NCBI GenBank assembly: GCA_905178155.1
Contig: CAJINV010000004.1
Coordinates: 10,258,381-10,322,380 of the forward strand
Reading direction: 5' to 3'
DNA: 64,000 nucleotides
Origin: Amoebophrya sp. A120
Lineage: Eukaryota > Sar > Dinophyceae > Syndiniales > Amoebophryaceae
The translations under genes were made by a program, and so were the position numbers. The notes under the pieces were generated by a model, which did no database searches, had not been told where the DNA came from, and saw only the letters and a program-made list of their open reading frames with translations. The first letter of the stretch is position 1. Each line of letters begins with the position of its first letter. Below are positions 19,601 through 29,600 of the stretch, in pieces.

Positions 19601-20887
19601 CGGAAGGCCAGCACCGCCCGCGGTTCGCGTCCATCTACCAGTTTCTGTGCGTGGGGCTTGGGGTGTGCATCATCGACCCGAACGTCCGGGGAAGTGCCGG
19701 GTTTGGGAAAACGTTTGTCACTCTGGACAACTTATCCTGTGCAAAAGTAATATCGTACTCGTAGTAATTGCAATCATGCATTACAAATCTTTTTCTTAAG
19801 GTAGATCCGCATTACAAATTTTATTTGTCATGCTAAAGAAATTTGTAATGCATTTATACGAATACGATACTTTTGCAGCTCATACAACTGCGAAAAGCGC
19901 GAAGACAGCGTGAAGGACATCGGGGCGCTGATTGACTGGATTTGCGACAGTGGAACTAGTATGCATCGCAAATGCATCGCACTCGTATGAAAACGAATTG
20001 CAGTCAACATACATGACAAATCTCTTTCTAAACCTGAAACAGCATCACAAATTCCACTTTTGTTCTTGCCGTCGAAATTACTTATTTGTGATGCTATTCA
20101 CGCTAGTGCGATGCTTTTGCAATGCATAACTAGTACAGAAGAAGGCAGCTCGACTATGACATCTACGGCAGCTTTACCGGCGACACCTACTTCTTCAGCG
20201 ACCGGGACCACGTCCGGGACGACTTTGAATACTAGCCTGAGCAAAAAAGAATCCTCTTTGCAAAAGTCGACCAACAACTCGAGAGCACGACGAAGTATTT
20301 TCCAGTTCGACCCACAGCGGATCGGCGTCTGGGGCGGCTCCTACGGCGGCTACATGGTGCTAGCGTCTTTGATTCACTTCAACGACAAACTCTGCTGCGG
20401 TATCGACATGGTGGGCATCAGCAATTTTGTCACGTTTTTGGAAAACACCGCGAGCTACCGACGCGAACTGCGCAGAAAGAAGTACGGCGACGAGACCGAC
20501 CCGGACATGCGGCAGCTCCTGCTGGACATCTCCCCGCTGACCAACTGCCAAAAGATCAAGGCCCCGCTCTTCATCGCGCAGGGGAAGAACGACCCCCGCG
20601 TGCCGGCTAGCGAAGCAGAGCAGATCTTCAACCAGGTGAGGCGGAACAACGGCAGGGATGCGGTTTGGTACATGCTCGCGGACGACGAGGGACACGGGTT
20701 CAGCAAGAAAAAAAACGTCGACGCGTATCAGGAAGCGATGGTGCAATTTTGGCGGAAGTTCCTGTTCAAGGAAGACATACAGGTGGAGGACGGGAGCGGA
20801 AGTGGCAATACGGGTGGACTAGTAAATTATGCAGGCGGTGGCGGATTTCTCAGAAGAATTGTCGATACCGTCTGCCGTGCCTGCTGA
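16626..20887 (+). CDS. S9 (prolyl oligopeptidase-type) serine peptidase, interrupted by seven TIR elements
   Basis: Exons after exact element removal: 16626-16751, 17037-17113, 17290-17363, 17798-17834, 17985-19328, 19599-19732, 19890-19959 and 20134-20887. Together they encode 871 residues in one frame. N-terminal propeller segments include KYQQVRSASFAGF, GLYITTRFADSNQLHYVSSP and DGKSSNRSPHFC. The catalytic domain has VIIHPHGGPEGQHRPRF, IDPNVRGSAGFGK, the nucleophile motif GVWGGSYGGYM (Ser about 689), the acid in AQGKNDPRVPA (Asp about 773) and the base in DDEGHGFS (His about 807). The triad and order match family S9, closest in style to the S9C acylaminoacyl-peptidase/dipeptidyl-peptidase-like group. 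Enzymes of this family remove or cleave short peptides. No signal peptide is apparent, so it is probably cytosolic. A Ser/Thr-rich insert (about residues 622-665) precedes the nucleophile. Every intron in the model is a TIR element; none is ordinary. Confidence 0.9.
16752..17031. mobile_element. Introner-like TIR element, family 4 copy a
   Basis: It begins TATCGTATTTAAAAACGTCC and ends GGAACGTTTTTACACAGGATA (arms inverted over about 30 bp). Perfect 5-bp duplication AGCAA. Exact removal yields AEQGLYITTRF. No in-frame GT donor lies at the junction. Confidence 0.9.
17114..17284. mobile_element. Introner-like TIR element, family 6
   Basis: It begins TATCCCGCAGAAAAAAGC and ends CTTTTTCTGGGGGATA. 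The arms continue as GCATATTTGTAATGCAAAAA and its complement, so the 171-bp element is mostly hairpin. Perfect duplication GAGCA. Exact removal gives GMREQLTFLKEP. Confidence 0.9.
17364..17792. mobile_element. Introner-like TIR element, family 1 copy c, enlarged
   Basis: It begins TATGAAATGCAAAAATG and ends ATATTTGCATTTGATA. Perfect duplication GAACA. At 429 bp it is about 160 bp longer than other family 1 copies; the extra sequence lies at about 17595-17745. Exact removal gives ARAGNKDAFLYG. Confidence 0.88.
17835..17979. mobile_element. Introner-like TIR element, family 5 copy a
   Basis: It begins TATCCTGTGCAAAAGTATCG and ends CGATACTTTTGCAGTTCATA. Perfect duplication GGCGA. At 145 bp it is the shortest copy. 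Exact removal gives DNGGDEKTQF. Confidence 0.92.
19329..19593. mobile_element. Introner-like TIR element, family 1 copy d
   Basis: It begins TATCAAATGCAAAAATG and GTCTGGGTCTG, and ends CCAGACCCAGACAC...CAATCCATA. Duplication GGGGG. It interrupts the conserved HGGP motif of the peptidase. GT-AG splicing (19328-19594) is possible and would leave one extra Gly codon. Confidence 0.92.
19733..19884. mobile_element. Introner-like TIR element, family 5 copy b
   Basis: It begins TATCCTGTGCAAAAGTAA and ends CGATACTTTTGCAGCTCATA. Perfect duplication CAACT. Exact removal gives TLDNCEKRED in the peptidase. Confidence 0.9.
19960..20128. mobile_element. Introner-like TIR element, family 5 copy c, diverged
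   Basis: It begins TATGCATCGCAAATGCATCG and ends GCGATGCTTTTGCAATGCATA. Perfect duplication ACTAG, extended to AACTAGTA if the terminal bases are counted. Exact removal gives DSGTSTEEG. Confidence 0.9.
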
Positions 20888-21762
20888 AAAGAAACGCGCT
20901 TATATTTTTTAGGTCGATTTCAGACCATTTCTTTATCGCCTGGGACTTCCTCCGAGTGGTTTCCAGAGATTGACTTAGCATTGAAATTGGCTTACGCGTG
21001 CTTGCGCAGTGCTGTTGCTGGAACTTGACAACTAGTATCCTCGGTGCATTAATCGTAATGCCAAGAAGAGCTGTTCTTGAAAATCAATGCCACTTGGGGT
21101 GTCGTGGATTAGGATTCAGTGTGTTTCAGGCAGGGTAGTTCGTTGTTTCGAGACCGTCCGCAGAGTCGTGCCTGGTCGTAGAAGTGGGATGAGGCAGCAG
21201 TCTTTCTTACATCCACCACGTTGGCGTTCGCTAATGCAACAGTGCATCTTGTTTTGTACCAGGATCAGCAAGGATTCTAAGTGCTCGCTGGAGGCAAAAT
21301 AGGGGTAGAAGAGCCTTCGTCGTATTTCTCCTCGTTTCTCCCCATCTGCTCTGTGTCTGTTCGTAGTCCCAATTGATCATCGTAATCGTATCGCGATTGT
21401 TAGTAGCTCGACGCATGATCGGGTAGTAGAACGAGTTGAAAAATCAAAATAGGCGGCACATTTTGGATTTGAGCCCTATTACCTGATACAAAAGAAGTAC
21501 TGGTACTGCGAGAACATACAGTAGAGATCTGTTTGTTTTTTTTTATTACAGTACCGAAGAAGCTTGCGCCATATTGTTTTTGGATACGCAAGCACTGCCG
21601 TGTCACTCCACAAGTATTTCGTTCTCCATCCATCTCATCGTCATCGCTTTTGTTGTGAGTCTCTCTACTACTCTCAATCCATCTCAACGTGCAAACTTTC
21701 ATCTCTGGACTACAACACTAAAGAACAAGAAGGCCCGTAGGATAGAATTCGAAAGCGGCAAA
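20888..21762. other. Intergenic region, nothing recognised
   Basis: No conserved protein, RNA gene or clear repeat is visible. The frame of the next gene is open upstream of its ATG, from about 21574. Confidence 0.5.
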
Positions 21763-23392
21763 ATGTCTGATGACGACGGGCGGAAGAACGTAGGGCTCCC
21801 CGCCAAGCGCGAAATGCTGCAGAAGCATATGGTTGATACGTGGCAGCTTAAGTACACTCGTGTGTACGCCTCGCGTTGGGAAAAGCAACTAACTACTGGC
21901 TGGCCGAAGGCTTGCAAGGACAAGTTGTTTGGGCGGGGGATGGACACGCCGAAATTTTGGGGCGACTTTCATGCGCAGCCTTTCCAGCAGGAAAAGCAAA
22001 AGAGCGGAAAGAAGCATCTGTTTGTGACTATCGCGACCTACAACCGTGACCTGCTAGACGGTTCCGAGCAGCTGCAATTTCTCGTCGACAACTTTCCCGG
22101 CTTTCGTGCGATCGACACGACAAAGTATCTCATTTGTTCGCTTTTTTCATCTGATGCTGCGACACTAAAAGTTTGCTCATTAGAATTACATTGCTTGCAA
22201 TTCTCATTCTTCATCTATCACTATCTTCTTGATGTTCTTTTGAGACGGCCGCTTCGTTTACATCGTGGCTCGTGGAAGTGTCCCGACTCCATTATGGGCA
22301 TTGTGACATCGAAGATGTGGCATCAAAATGGAAATCCTCTAACTCAACAGATACATGGACGGTAAGGATCGGTACTATGCAATCGGAGTGCTCATTCCGC
22401 GGAATTCCGAGGTCTACAGGGAAGATGCCGAGAAGTTTGCGTGCAGCTGCCGAACCTTTGGCCTTGAAGACATTTGGTCGGCCGGTTCCGGGGCAGCGCA
22501 GGTATGGGGCTCTCAAGCGTTACGCTCTCAACTGTTGCACGATTTTGGGATGCAAGAAGAGCAAAACAAAAGGCAAAGGAGGGAGCTTGCACCTCTCGCA
22601 TTTTTACAAGTGCCCTTGGCTTGCCTTGCCCTTGGCTTGCCTTGCCCTTGGCTTGCCTTGCCCTTGGCTTGCCTTGCCCTTGGCTTGCCTTGCCCTTGGC
22701 TTGCCTTGCCCTTGGCTNNNNNNNNNNNNNNNNNNNNNNNNNNNNNNNNNNNNNNNNNNNNNNNNNNNNNNNNNNNNNNNNNNNNNNNNNNNNNNNNNNN
22801 NNNNNNNNNNNNNNNNNNNNNNNNNNNNNNNNNNNNNNNNNNNNNNNNNNNNCCTTGCCTTGCCTTGCCTTGCCTTGCCTTGCCTTGCCTTGCCTTGCCT
22901 TGCCTTGCCTTGCCTTGCCTTGCCTTGCCTTGCCTTGCCTTGCCCTGCCCCCTTGCCTTCTCTTTTACAAATCTGGCCCAGATTTCATCTATGTTGTTTG
23001 GCCCTTCGCGGACTTGTCATGCGCAGCAGCTTGATCGCGTAGCTGTTGTTGTAGTTGATGGCAATTCTGCATGACAAATCACGCAACAGTTGAGACTGTA
23101 ATGCTTGAGAACCCCATTGCACGGAAACAAGACTTCCACGCAGGTCCTGCTGGAGATCAAGCACGAAGAGAAAGAGGAAGAGTTCGCGCGGAAAAACGCC
23201 CACCTGATGCAGGAAAACAACCGGCTCGCGCAGGAGAACAGCACGCTCAAGCGGAGTAAGGTCCGGTTGGAACAAGAGCTGCAGAAAAAAGCTACAGGAA
23301 CCCCGGACAAGAAGCGCCAGAGAACCAGCGTAGATGATTTTTGGGCGAATCTACCAATCCTAGATGACGAGTTCTTCGCTGTCAAGAAATGA
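21763..23392 (+). CDS. Unrecognised protein with C-terminal coiled coil
   Basis: Exons 21763-22124, 22351-22502 and 23124-23392 give 260 residues. The first intron (22125-22350) is an ordinary GT-AG intron and joins DTTKYMDGKDRYYAIGVL. The second is the composite TIR element 22503-23118 plus its 5-bp target copy; a GT-AG alternative (22502-23143) also keeps the frame. I do not recognise the N-terminal globular part (WQLKYTRVYASRWEKQL, KKHLFVTIATYNRDL, YYAIGVLIPRNSEVY). Residues about 175-235 form a Glu/Lys/Gln-rich coiled coil (EEKEEEFARKNAHLM, ENSTLKRSKVRLEQEL) and a short acidic/aromatic tail follows (DFWANLPILDDEFFAVKK). The tail could be a docking motif (inference). No signal peptide or membrane segment. 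Confidence 0.7.
22503..23118. mobile_element. Introner-like TIR element, family 2 copy b, expanded by a minisatellite
   Basis: It begins TATGGGGCTCTCAAGCG and ends ATGCTTGAGAACCCCATT. The inner arms carry CTCTCAACTGTTGCACGA and its complement. The duplication is GCAGG/GCACG (imperfect). The interior holds GGCTTGCCTTGCCCTT-type repeats, a gap of 135 N and a CCTTG pentanucleotide array, so the true length is unknown. Confidence 0.8.
22612..22954. repeat. CCTTG-based tandem repeats around an assembly gap
   Basis: About seven copies of a 16-bp unit (GCCCTTGGCTTGCCTT) run to 22717. N occupies 22718-22852, and about 19-20 CCTTG units follow (22853-22948). The pentamer is contained within the 16-mer, so one probably evolved from the other. 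Confidence 0.9.
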
Positions 23393-24303
23393 TGTTCCGA
23401 GTTGTCCTCGCACTTGACGTAGTTGGTACCTGAAACAGTTACTCGCTCGCGGCCCAAAGTAGAAGCGAGCACCCGATTGATTTTTACACTTCGTACATCT
23501 TTCGTATTTAATTACAGAATGGCACGATCTCCTTCCCCTTCTTTTTTGAGCATGAGTGATAGAACGTTGGTCAATTTTCGTATTTCAATTTGATGGTAAA
23601 GGTAAAGGTAATTATGTATGAAAACAGATATAGTTCGATATTCAAAACAAACGACAAAACCCCAATTCTCAACGTGCTCAATTCAGTTTTGTAGTTCGAC
23701 AAAGGTCAAGGAAGGAAAACAACTTTGCCGGCAAGACTTGTGAGTGGTTTAGTCGTGCTCTTGTTCGTACAGGTCCCACAGGACAAGATGGCGATGAGTC
23801 TCCTCGGAAAGTATTCTTGGTGGAAGGATCCATTTCTTGGTGTTTAAGATAACACCTGCCCCCTAATCCAAGGCGGTTTTAAAGGATCAATGTCTCGATC
23901 TACTCGTGCTGATGAAGATGAAGATCCAGGAGGTGTGCTGCATTACAAAGCAGTATTGAAGAGTAGCATGATTGCAGATCATGCAATCCATGCATGCATG
24001 AAGAAGATGTTGGCTTTGTAGCTGGTAGCCCGAGACAGTCGCTCTGGAGGGTTCCTCGTTCGGAAATTCTGTACGTGGAACTTGACTCTTTTACATACCA
24101 CAACGCTCTCAGAGTCAGAACAACAAAAAGGGCGCAAGGGCATGAGTATGATCTGATTGTCATTTCTTCAGTATCAAGTAGTTAGGTAGTGTACATCTAT
24201 CAGCGGAGCTTTAAAAAAACCTTCACCAGCTTTGCGAGTTTACGATACCGAAGACACTTTTTGTTTTTGTCGCACAAAGTCCAAGAAAGACTATAGCAAA
24301 AAT
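23393..24303. other. Intergenic region, nothing recognised
   Basis: No gene or structured repeat that I can support. The open frame of the esterase extends upstream of its ATG to about 24232. Confidence 0.5.
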
Positions 24304-25434
24304 ATGTCGAAACTACAAAGTGAACACTGTAAACCCGCGCCCTCCTCGTCCTCCACCTCGTCCGGCGCAGTCGGAGGTGGAGCTCAACCCCCTGCTGCAG
24401 AAGCCCCACGTTATTCCGGCACGCCGAAGGTTTACTGCCTGGGCGACTCGCTGACGCAGGGCGGGAGCCACAACAACGAGGGCTGGGTGACGAAGCTGCA
24501 AAGATATTTCTTGCGGAGGGCAGATGTTGTGAACCGGGGTTTGTCGGGGTATAACGCCAGATGGGTCAGGCGGTTCATCGAAGATATGCTAGAGAAGGAC
24601 TTGGGACGACCAAGAAGTAGATTTGGAAACGATAAAGAGCAGAAGAACACAGAGCATGAAGATCCACCTCGTCCTGCTGCCGATCAACATGAAGATGCTA
24701 AACCGTTGTTCGCCACGCTATGGCTCGGTGCAAACGACGCCTGCCTGCCCGAGGCAGGGACGCAGCACGTCCCGCTTGGGGAATTCGCGGAAAATTTGGA
24801 ATTCATCGCAAAATTGCTTCTCGACGAGTACGTCGATAATTTAATCATCCTCACTCCGCCGTGCATCGCCGAGCAGCAACGGATCCGTTTCACGATGAAC
24901 AGTGGCGCTGCAGCTGCTGGAGGTCGTCCTGCAGCGGGGGATAGTACTGATCCAGCTGGAGCTCCTCCAACCCCCGCAACTCCTGGCGACAACGCTGCCC
25001 AATGTGAGCAGGAGGATGCTGTTGAGTCGGAGGACAGCTGCTCCATCGACCGCGTGAACGAAGTAACGGTCCAGTACCGGGACGAGGTTCTTCGACTGGT
25101 CGAGAAGTTGAAAGCAGAAATATCAGCGGAAGAGCCGAAAAATGGCACAAGTTCTACATCAAGACATGGAAACATCAAAAAGCTTGCCTGCATCGACACC
25201 TACGAGCTGTTTTGGGCGGAGCGCGCGGCGATCCTGCAGCTGGACGGCTTGCATTTTGGCTGGCAGGGAGAGCAGATGATTTTCGAAGAAGTGGAAAAAA
25301 TTGTCAGTCAAGAATTCGGCTTCGGAGTTTTGCCCGACCCAGTCACCCGGCATTTCGGGCATGGCAGAGCGGTGGCCGAAAACTTGCCGATGGTGTTGCC
25401 CTACTGGAACGATCCGCGCTTGCGCGTCGAGTGA
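24304..25434 (+). CDS. SGNH/GDSL hydrolase, IAH1-like esterase
   Basis: A 376-residue intronless gene from the ATG at 24304. The SGNH blocks are in order: KVYCLGDSLTQGG (block I, nucleophile Ser about residue 48), VVNRGLSGYNARWVRRF (block II Gly), TLWLGANDACLP (block III Asn) and LQLDGLHFGWQGEQMIF (block V, Asp and His). The spacing and the N-R-G-x-x-G-Y-N-x-R segment resemble isoamyl acetate-hydrolysing esterase-type (IAH1) proteins, which cleave short acyl esters; the substrate here is not known. A low-complexity acidic/Ala-Pro insert (about residues 200-245) lies between blocks III and V, and a smaller one at about 100-130; both look like the inserts in neighbouring proteins. No signal peptide, so probably intracellular. 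Confidence 0.88.
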   Translation: MSKLQSEHCKPAPSSSSTSSGAVGGGAQPPAAEAPRYSGTPKVYCLGDSLTQGGSHNNEGWVTKLQRYFLRRADVVNRGLSGYNARWVRRFIEDMLEKDLGRPRSRFGNDKEQKNTEHEDPPRPAADQHEDAKPLFATLWLGANDACLPEAGTQHVPLGEFAENLEFIAKLLLDEYVDNLIILTPPCIAEQQRIRFTMNSGAAAAGGRPAAGDSTDPAGAPPTPATPGDNAAQCEQEDAVESEDSCSIDRVNEVTVQYRDEVLRLVEKLKAEISAEEPKNGTSSTSRHGNIKKLACIDTYELFWAERAAILQLDGLHFGWQGEQMIFEEVEKIVSQEFGFGVLPDPVTRHFGHGRAVAENLPMVLPYWNDPRLRVE

Positions 25435-26632
25435 GCTATTTGTCATTCCGCTTCTTTCCGCAGCATTGCTTTATTTTTCAACTTTCTGAGTACTTACGCT
25501 TACGCACGTATTTGAGACGACCATGCTTCTTTCAGACTAAGAACGACGTGTGCTGAATAAGTAGCTGATTGCCGCTACTGCTGTAACCACTTGCAGTTCG
25601 ATTTCTGCATCACTTGATGTCCTGTAGCAGGTGGCCGCGCGTAGTGGATTCGAAGACACTTATTTGACCCGCAAGGGCAGAAAGAGAACAAGTCGGTCTA
25701 ACACTATGATTTCACCTGCACACCGCAGTAGCTTGCTTCGTTCACACTCACAAGTAGTTTGTATAAGGGAGTACTACTCGAAGGAGCTTCAGGAAATAAA
25801 TCTATCGGTGCGAGATAGCTACAGAAATGATTCGGTGTTTGTGTAGTTTGATAGCACGTCATCACTATTCTATCTGTGCAGTAGCAGGCACAAAAGCGCG
25901 GTCGCCTCAATCGGTGGTAGAGCAGAATTGCTGGAAGCCAAAACACGAAGTCGGTTTTTGGACGTCCTTCTGCTCGTTGGAACAGATAGTTCAGCTACTA
26001 GAGCATCGGTCTTCCATAGATGACATTACAGCGAGATAAACCTCGATCTCTTCACTTCGTTTCTCTTCGTCAACTCCAACGGTCGTAAGTAGTTTCTTGG
26101 TGTCTGCATGTTGATTTGTCATTTCAATTTTCCTACGACCGAAACTTTTTCACATCAAGGCCACCATTCTGGACCCCCACTAAAACAAAGAAACTTTATT
26201 TCCCCCGTAGAATCTCGAAGAAATCATTATATCAACGATCATCCCCCCAAAACGGTATTCTATACTATTACAACCCTCTTTGTGTACACTAAAAGACAAA
26301 TACCTAGGATGGTACCAAGCTCGTCTTGTACATCTATACTTTGCTGGCGAGCAGGACCTCCTGAAAAAATAGAAGACACGTTTCCGTTTCCATTCCTCTA
26401 CTAGCTGTAAAATTTTCGATTACAAATAGAATTTCTCTCTTACTGCGGGTAATTTCACGACAACAAGAAGTATTTCTACATTCCCCCAACATATCTTCAA
26501 CGATCATTTCTCAAACGTAATTGAAGTTTCTATAATTTTCCCCGAAAATAAAAAGCTTCTCCTGAAGCATTAAACGAAAAGCTTCTCCTGAAGCATTAAA
26601 CTACCGCATCTTCATTTTAGTATTAAGCAGCC
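25435..26632. other. Intergenic region
   Basis: No gene is recognised. Just upstream of the kinase, about 26553-26600, there is a direct repeat of AAAAGCTTCTCCTGAAGCAT, itself containing the palindromic CTTCTCCTGAAG-type core. Confidence 0.5.
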
Positions 26633-29600
26633 ATGCATACCATCATCAACCTGAACAGTACCTCCAAGCTCCCCGGCGCAGGAGGAGCCGGGACGACGAG
26701 CGGCAAAAACCGGCTCACGAAGGGCGCGCTGTCTATTGCGCAGAACCGGCAGCGGCACGATCCCACGCGGAGCTTGCGCGACACCTCCGACCGCTTCGAA
26801 AAGTACCGATCCGGGTCGCAATTGAACGACCGCAAGGACGGCTACCACAAGTCCGACAAAGTCCTCGGGCACGGGGCCAAGGGCGACGTGCACGAGGCGA
26901 TCCGCGTGGATATCCTTTGTAAAAACGTCCCCACCCCAGAGTTGTAATGCAAATGCGCAATGACAGGAACATTTGTAATGCGCATCCCCATGAGAGGTAT
27001 TTCCAATCGTGATTTGGCATTTGTAATGCTGTAAACAGGATTAGAAATTGGCTTTCTCATGCGGCTTGCCTTACTATGCACCACTATACTACAGACGAAA
27101 ACTTGTCATGTACAACTCCCAAAGCTTGCCGATTTGTCTAGCAGATTTCCCATCTTGACTCTGGTGTGGGGACGTTTTTACTCAGGATAGTGGAGGGGGG
27201 CTGCTTTCGGTACGTGGCGTTGAAAAGGATCAAGCTGTCTTCGATGTCGTTCAACACGGCCCGGGCGACGATGTACGTGGAATTAAGAGTGGCGGAGCTG
27301 GTGAACAGCGTCAACGAAAAGGAGATCCAGGAGAAGAAAGATTCTCAAAATCTTGCGCAAGAGAACAAGCGAATAAATCTCAGCCCCATGTCCTCCTCCA
27401 CGCGGTTGGGCGGGTCGAGCTCACCCAACAGTAGCGCCAGCGGGTCCGGGAACGAAGCCGCTGGAGATGGATTATCTTCTCCGAATGGGAATGGAAGTCA
27501 GAGTCATCACACCAGGTTGGCCAAGAACCTGGCCTTGACTGGTGATCATGAGCCTGGGTTTGGTGCAGCGGCTCATTCGACGTCGATTTCTTTCTCTGGC
27601 GCTCCTTTCTCCACTTACGAAAACACGACGGGGATCCGGCGCGCTGATCTCGACAGCCACAACAGCAGCTTCAACCAAAAAACTACAGGCCAGCATCAAA
27701 ACCTCCCGCCCTATCAGAAGATTCTGACCGTTTCCAAAGGTTTGTGGGAGGCGGCGCGACCGCGCTGCAAAAACCTGATCCAGCTTTTGGACTGGTTTCC
27801 GGGGAAAGACGGCATTGACCGCGAGATCTTTTTGGTCATGCAGCGGGGCGACTTGGGCTTGGAAAAAATGATCAACTTTGTCACGAAAAAGCGCACGGAC
27901 TACGAGTCCAGCTTTGCCACGGCGAAAGTGTCGATTTTACGGGAGAAGAACCATTTTTACAATCTGAATCAGCACATTCTAACCCAAGCGGACGCGGATC
28001 TGATGCACGCGAATCGGGGGGTGCTCGAGTCGGTCGACCGCCACGGAGAAATTACCGCCAGCATGCTGAACAAGCAGCTGGCGGGGCAAGACGCGCGGGA
28101 GTTCCGCTCAAACTTCGCCGCGAATTCGTGGGATCATCACGGCAACAGAAATAACAGTGGTAACAACGACAGTTCGTTCAACGTCTACAACAAGAAGGAA
28201 AACAAATTGAATCAAACGATCAAGCTCCCACCCATCAGCCGTACAGTCAGTAACACTTCATCCGGTGCAAGAACCAGCGCCGCGGCCGCTGCGAAAAAAG
28301 CGGCTATTTATCCACTGCAAAAGTATCGTACTCGTATAAATGCGAATCTAGCATCACAGATCTGCTTTCTTACCTGAATCTGCATGACAAATTTCATTTT
28401 TCTTCTAGGAAAAATTTGTCATGCGAATTGTACTAGTACGAAACTTTTGCGATGCATATTATTATGAACAGCACGATGTCGGTTTCGCTCTCGTCCGGCG
28501 AGCCGCTGGATTTCGACGGCAAGAGACTGCCGAAGAGCCTGCGGGTGCCGGGGTACTTTAAGGGTTTTCTGGAGAGAAACAAGCTGAATGGGAATAGCAT
28601 GAGCACCTACGTGCCCCCAAAGCAGATGGAGGGCAGCCACAGGCAGAGTTCGCCAACCTATAGAGGTTTAACATCTCCTCGTCTGGATGAAGACGATCTA
28701 TTTGATGCGGTTGAACCGCTTTCTGGAGGTGAAGACGACGAGGGTTTTTCTTCCTCTTCAGCCACAGCAGACAGAGACGAGAACTACACTATCAACGAAC
28801 AGAACCGCAGTCGGGGCCGGAGCAAAGCAGAAAACAAGCGCCGCACATCAAGTCGTCCACATCCGACCGCAACCACGACCAGGGAAGATGTTGTCGAAAC
28901 TTCCACAAGGGACAACAAGTCAACGCAACCCGCCGCGACCAACTGGCGGACTCTGTACGAACAGGAGCGCGCCACCCGGAGGTCCAACAACCACTACGGT
29001 GGGGCCAACAACGTGGACATCCGCGACCAGATGTCGGCGGGTGCGCAGCGGTTTGCGGAGGGGGAAATCCGGAAGGTTTACTGGCACATTCTGTCCGCTT
29101 TGGACTACCTGAACTCTCTGGGAATCGTCCACCGGGACGTGAAGCCGGAAAACATTCTGTGGTGCGAGCACGACAAGGCGCAGACCTTCCCCATGATGCA
29201 CCCGGCGAGCGCTTTCAACCCGTTTGGAGGCGGCCCCGGCCCGCAGCGGAATTTAGAGGAAAGTGCTGTAGAGACGAAAAACCTGCCGCATCACTTCAAC
29301 AGCCTGAAAGAGTACAGAGAGTACATGAAGGAACAGGAAAACCTATTCTGAGTAAGAACATCCCTACCCCAGAGTTGTCATGCAAATCTGCATGCCAAAA
29401 AAGTTTCTCATGCGAAGCCCCATGAGAAGCTTTTTCTAGTCGTGTTTTGGGATTTGTGCTGCTAGAAAAAGCATGATATGCTAGACCTGTGAGTCTGCTG
29501 AACTAGCTAAACAGGATTACACTACGAGGACAAACTTGTCATGCGACACAACCAAAGTTGGCTGATTTGTCTAGCAGCTTCCCCATTTTGACTCTGGTAC

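Noticed and set aside
10783-20128. CRISPR-like array of repeated sequences
   Set aside because: The repeats are terminal inverted repeats of separate intronic elements, not regularly spaced direct repeats, and the DNA is eukaryotic.
22612-22954. Leu/Ala/Pro repeat protein in all three + frames
   Set aside because: It is the translation of the CCTTG arrays and the N gap, inside an element removed from the gene.
24684-25199. 171-residue minus-strand open frame
   Set aside because: It is antisense to the SGNH hydrolase, whose catalytic blocks are on the + strand; no recognisable content.
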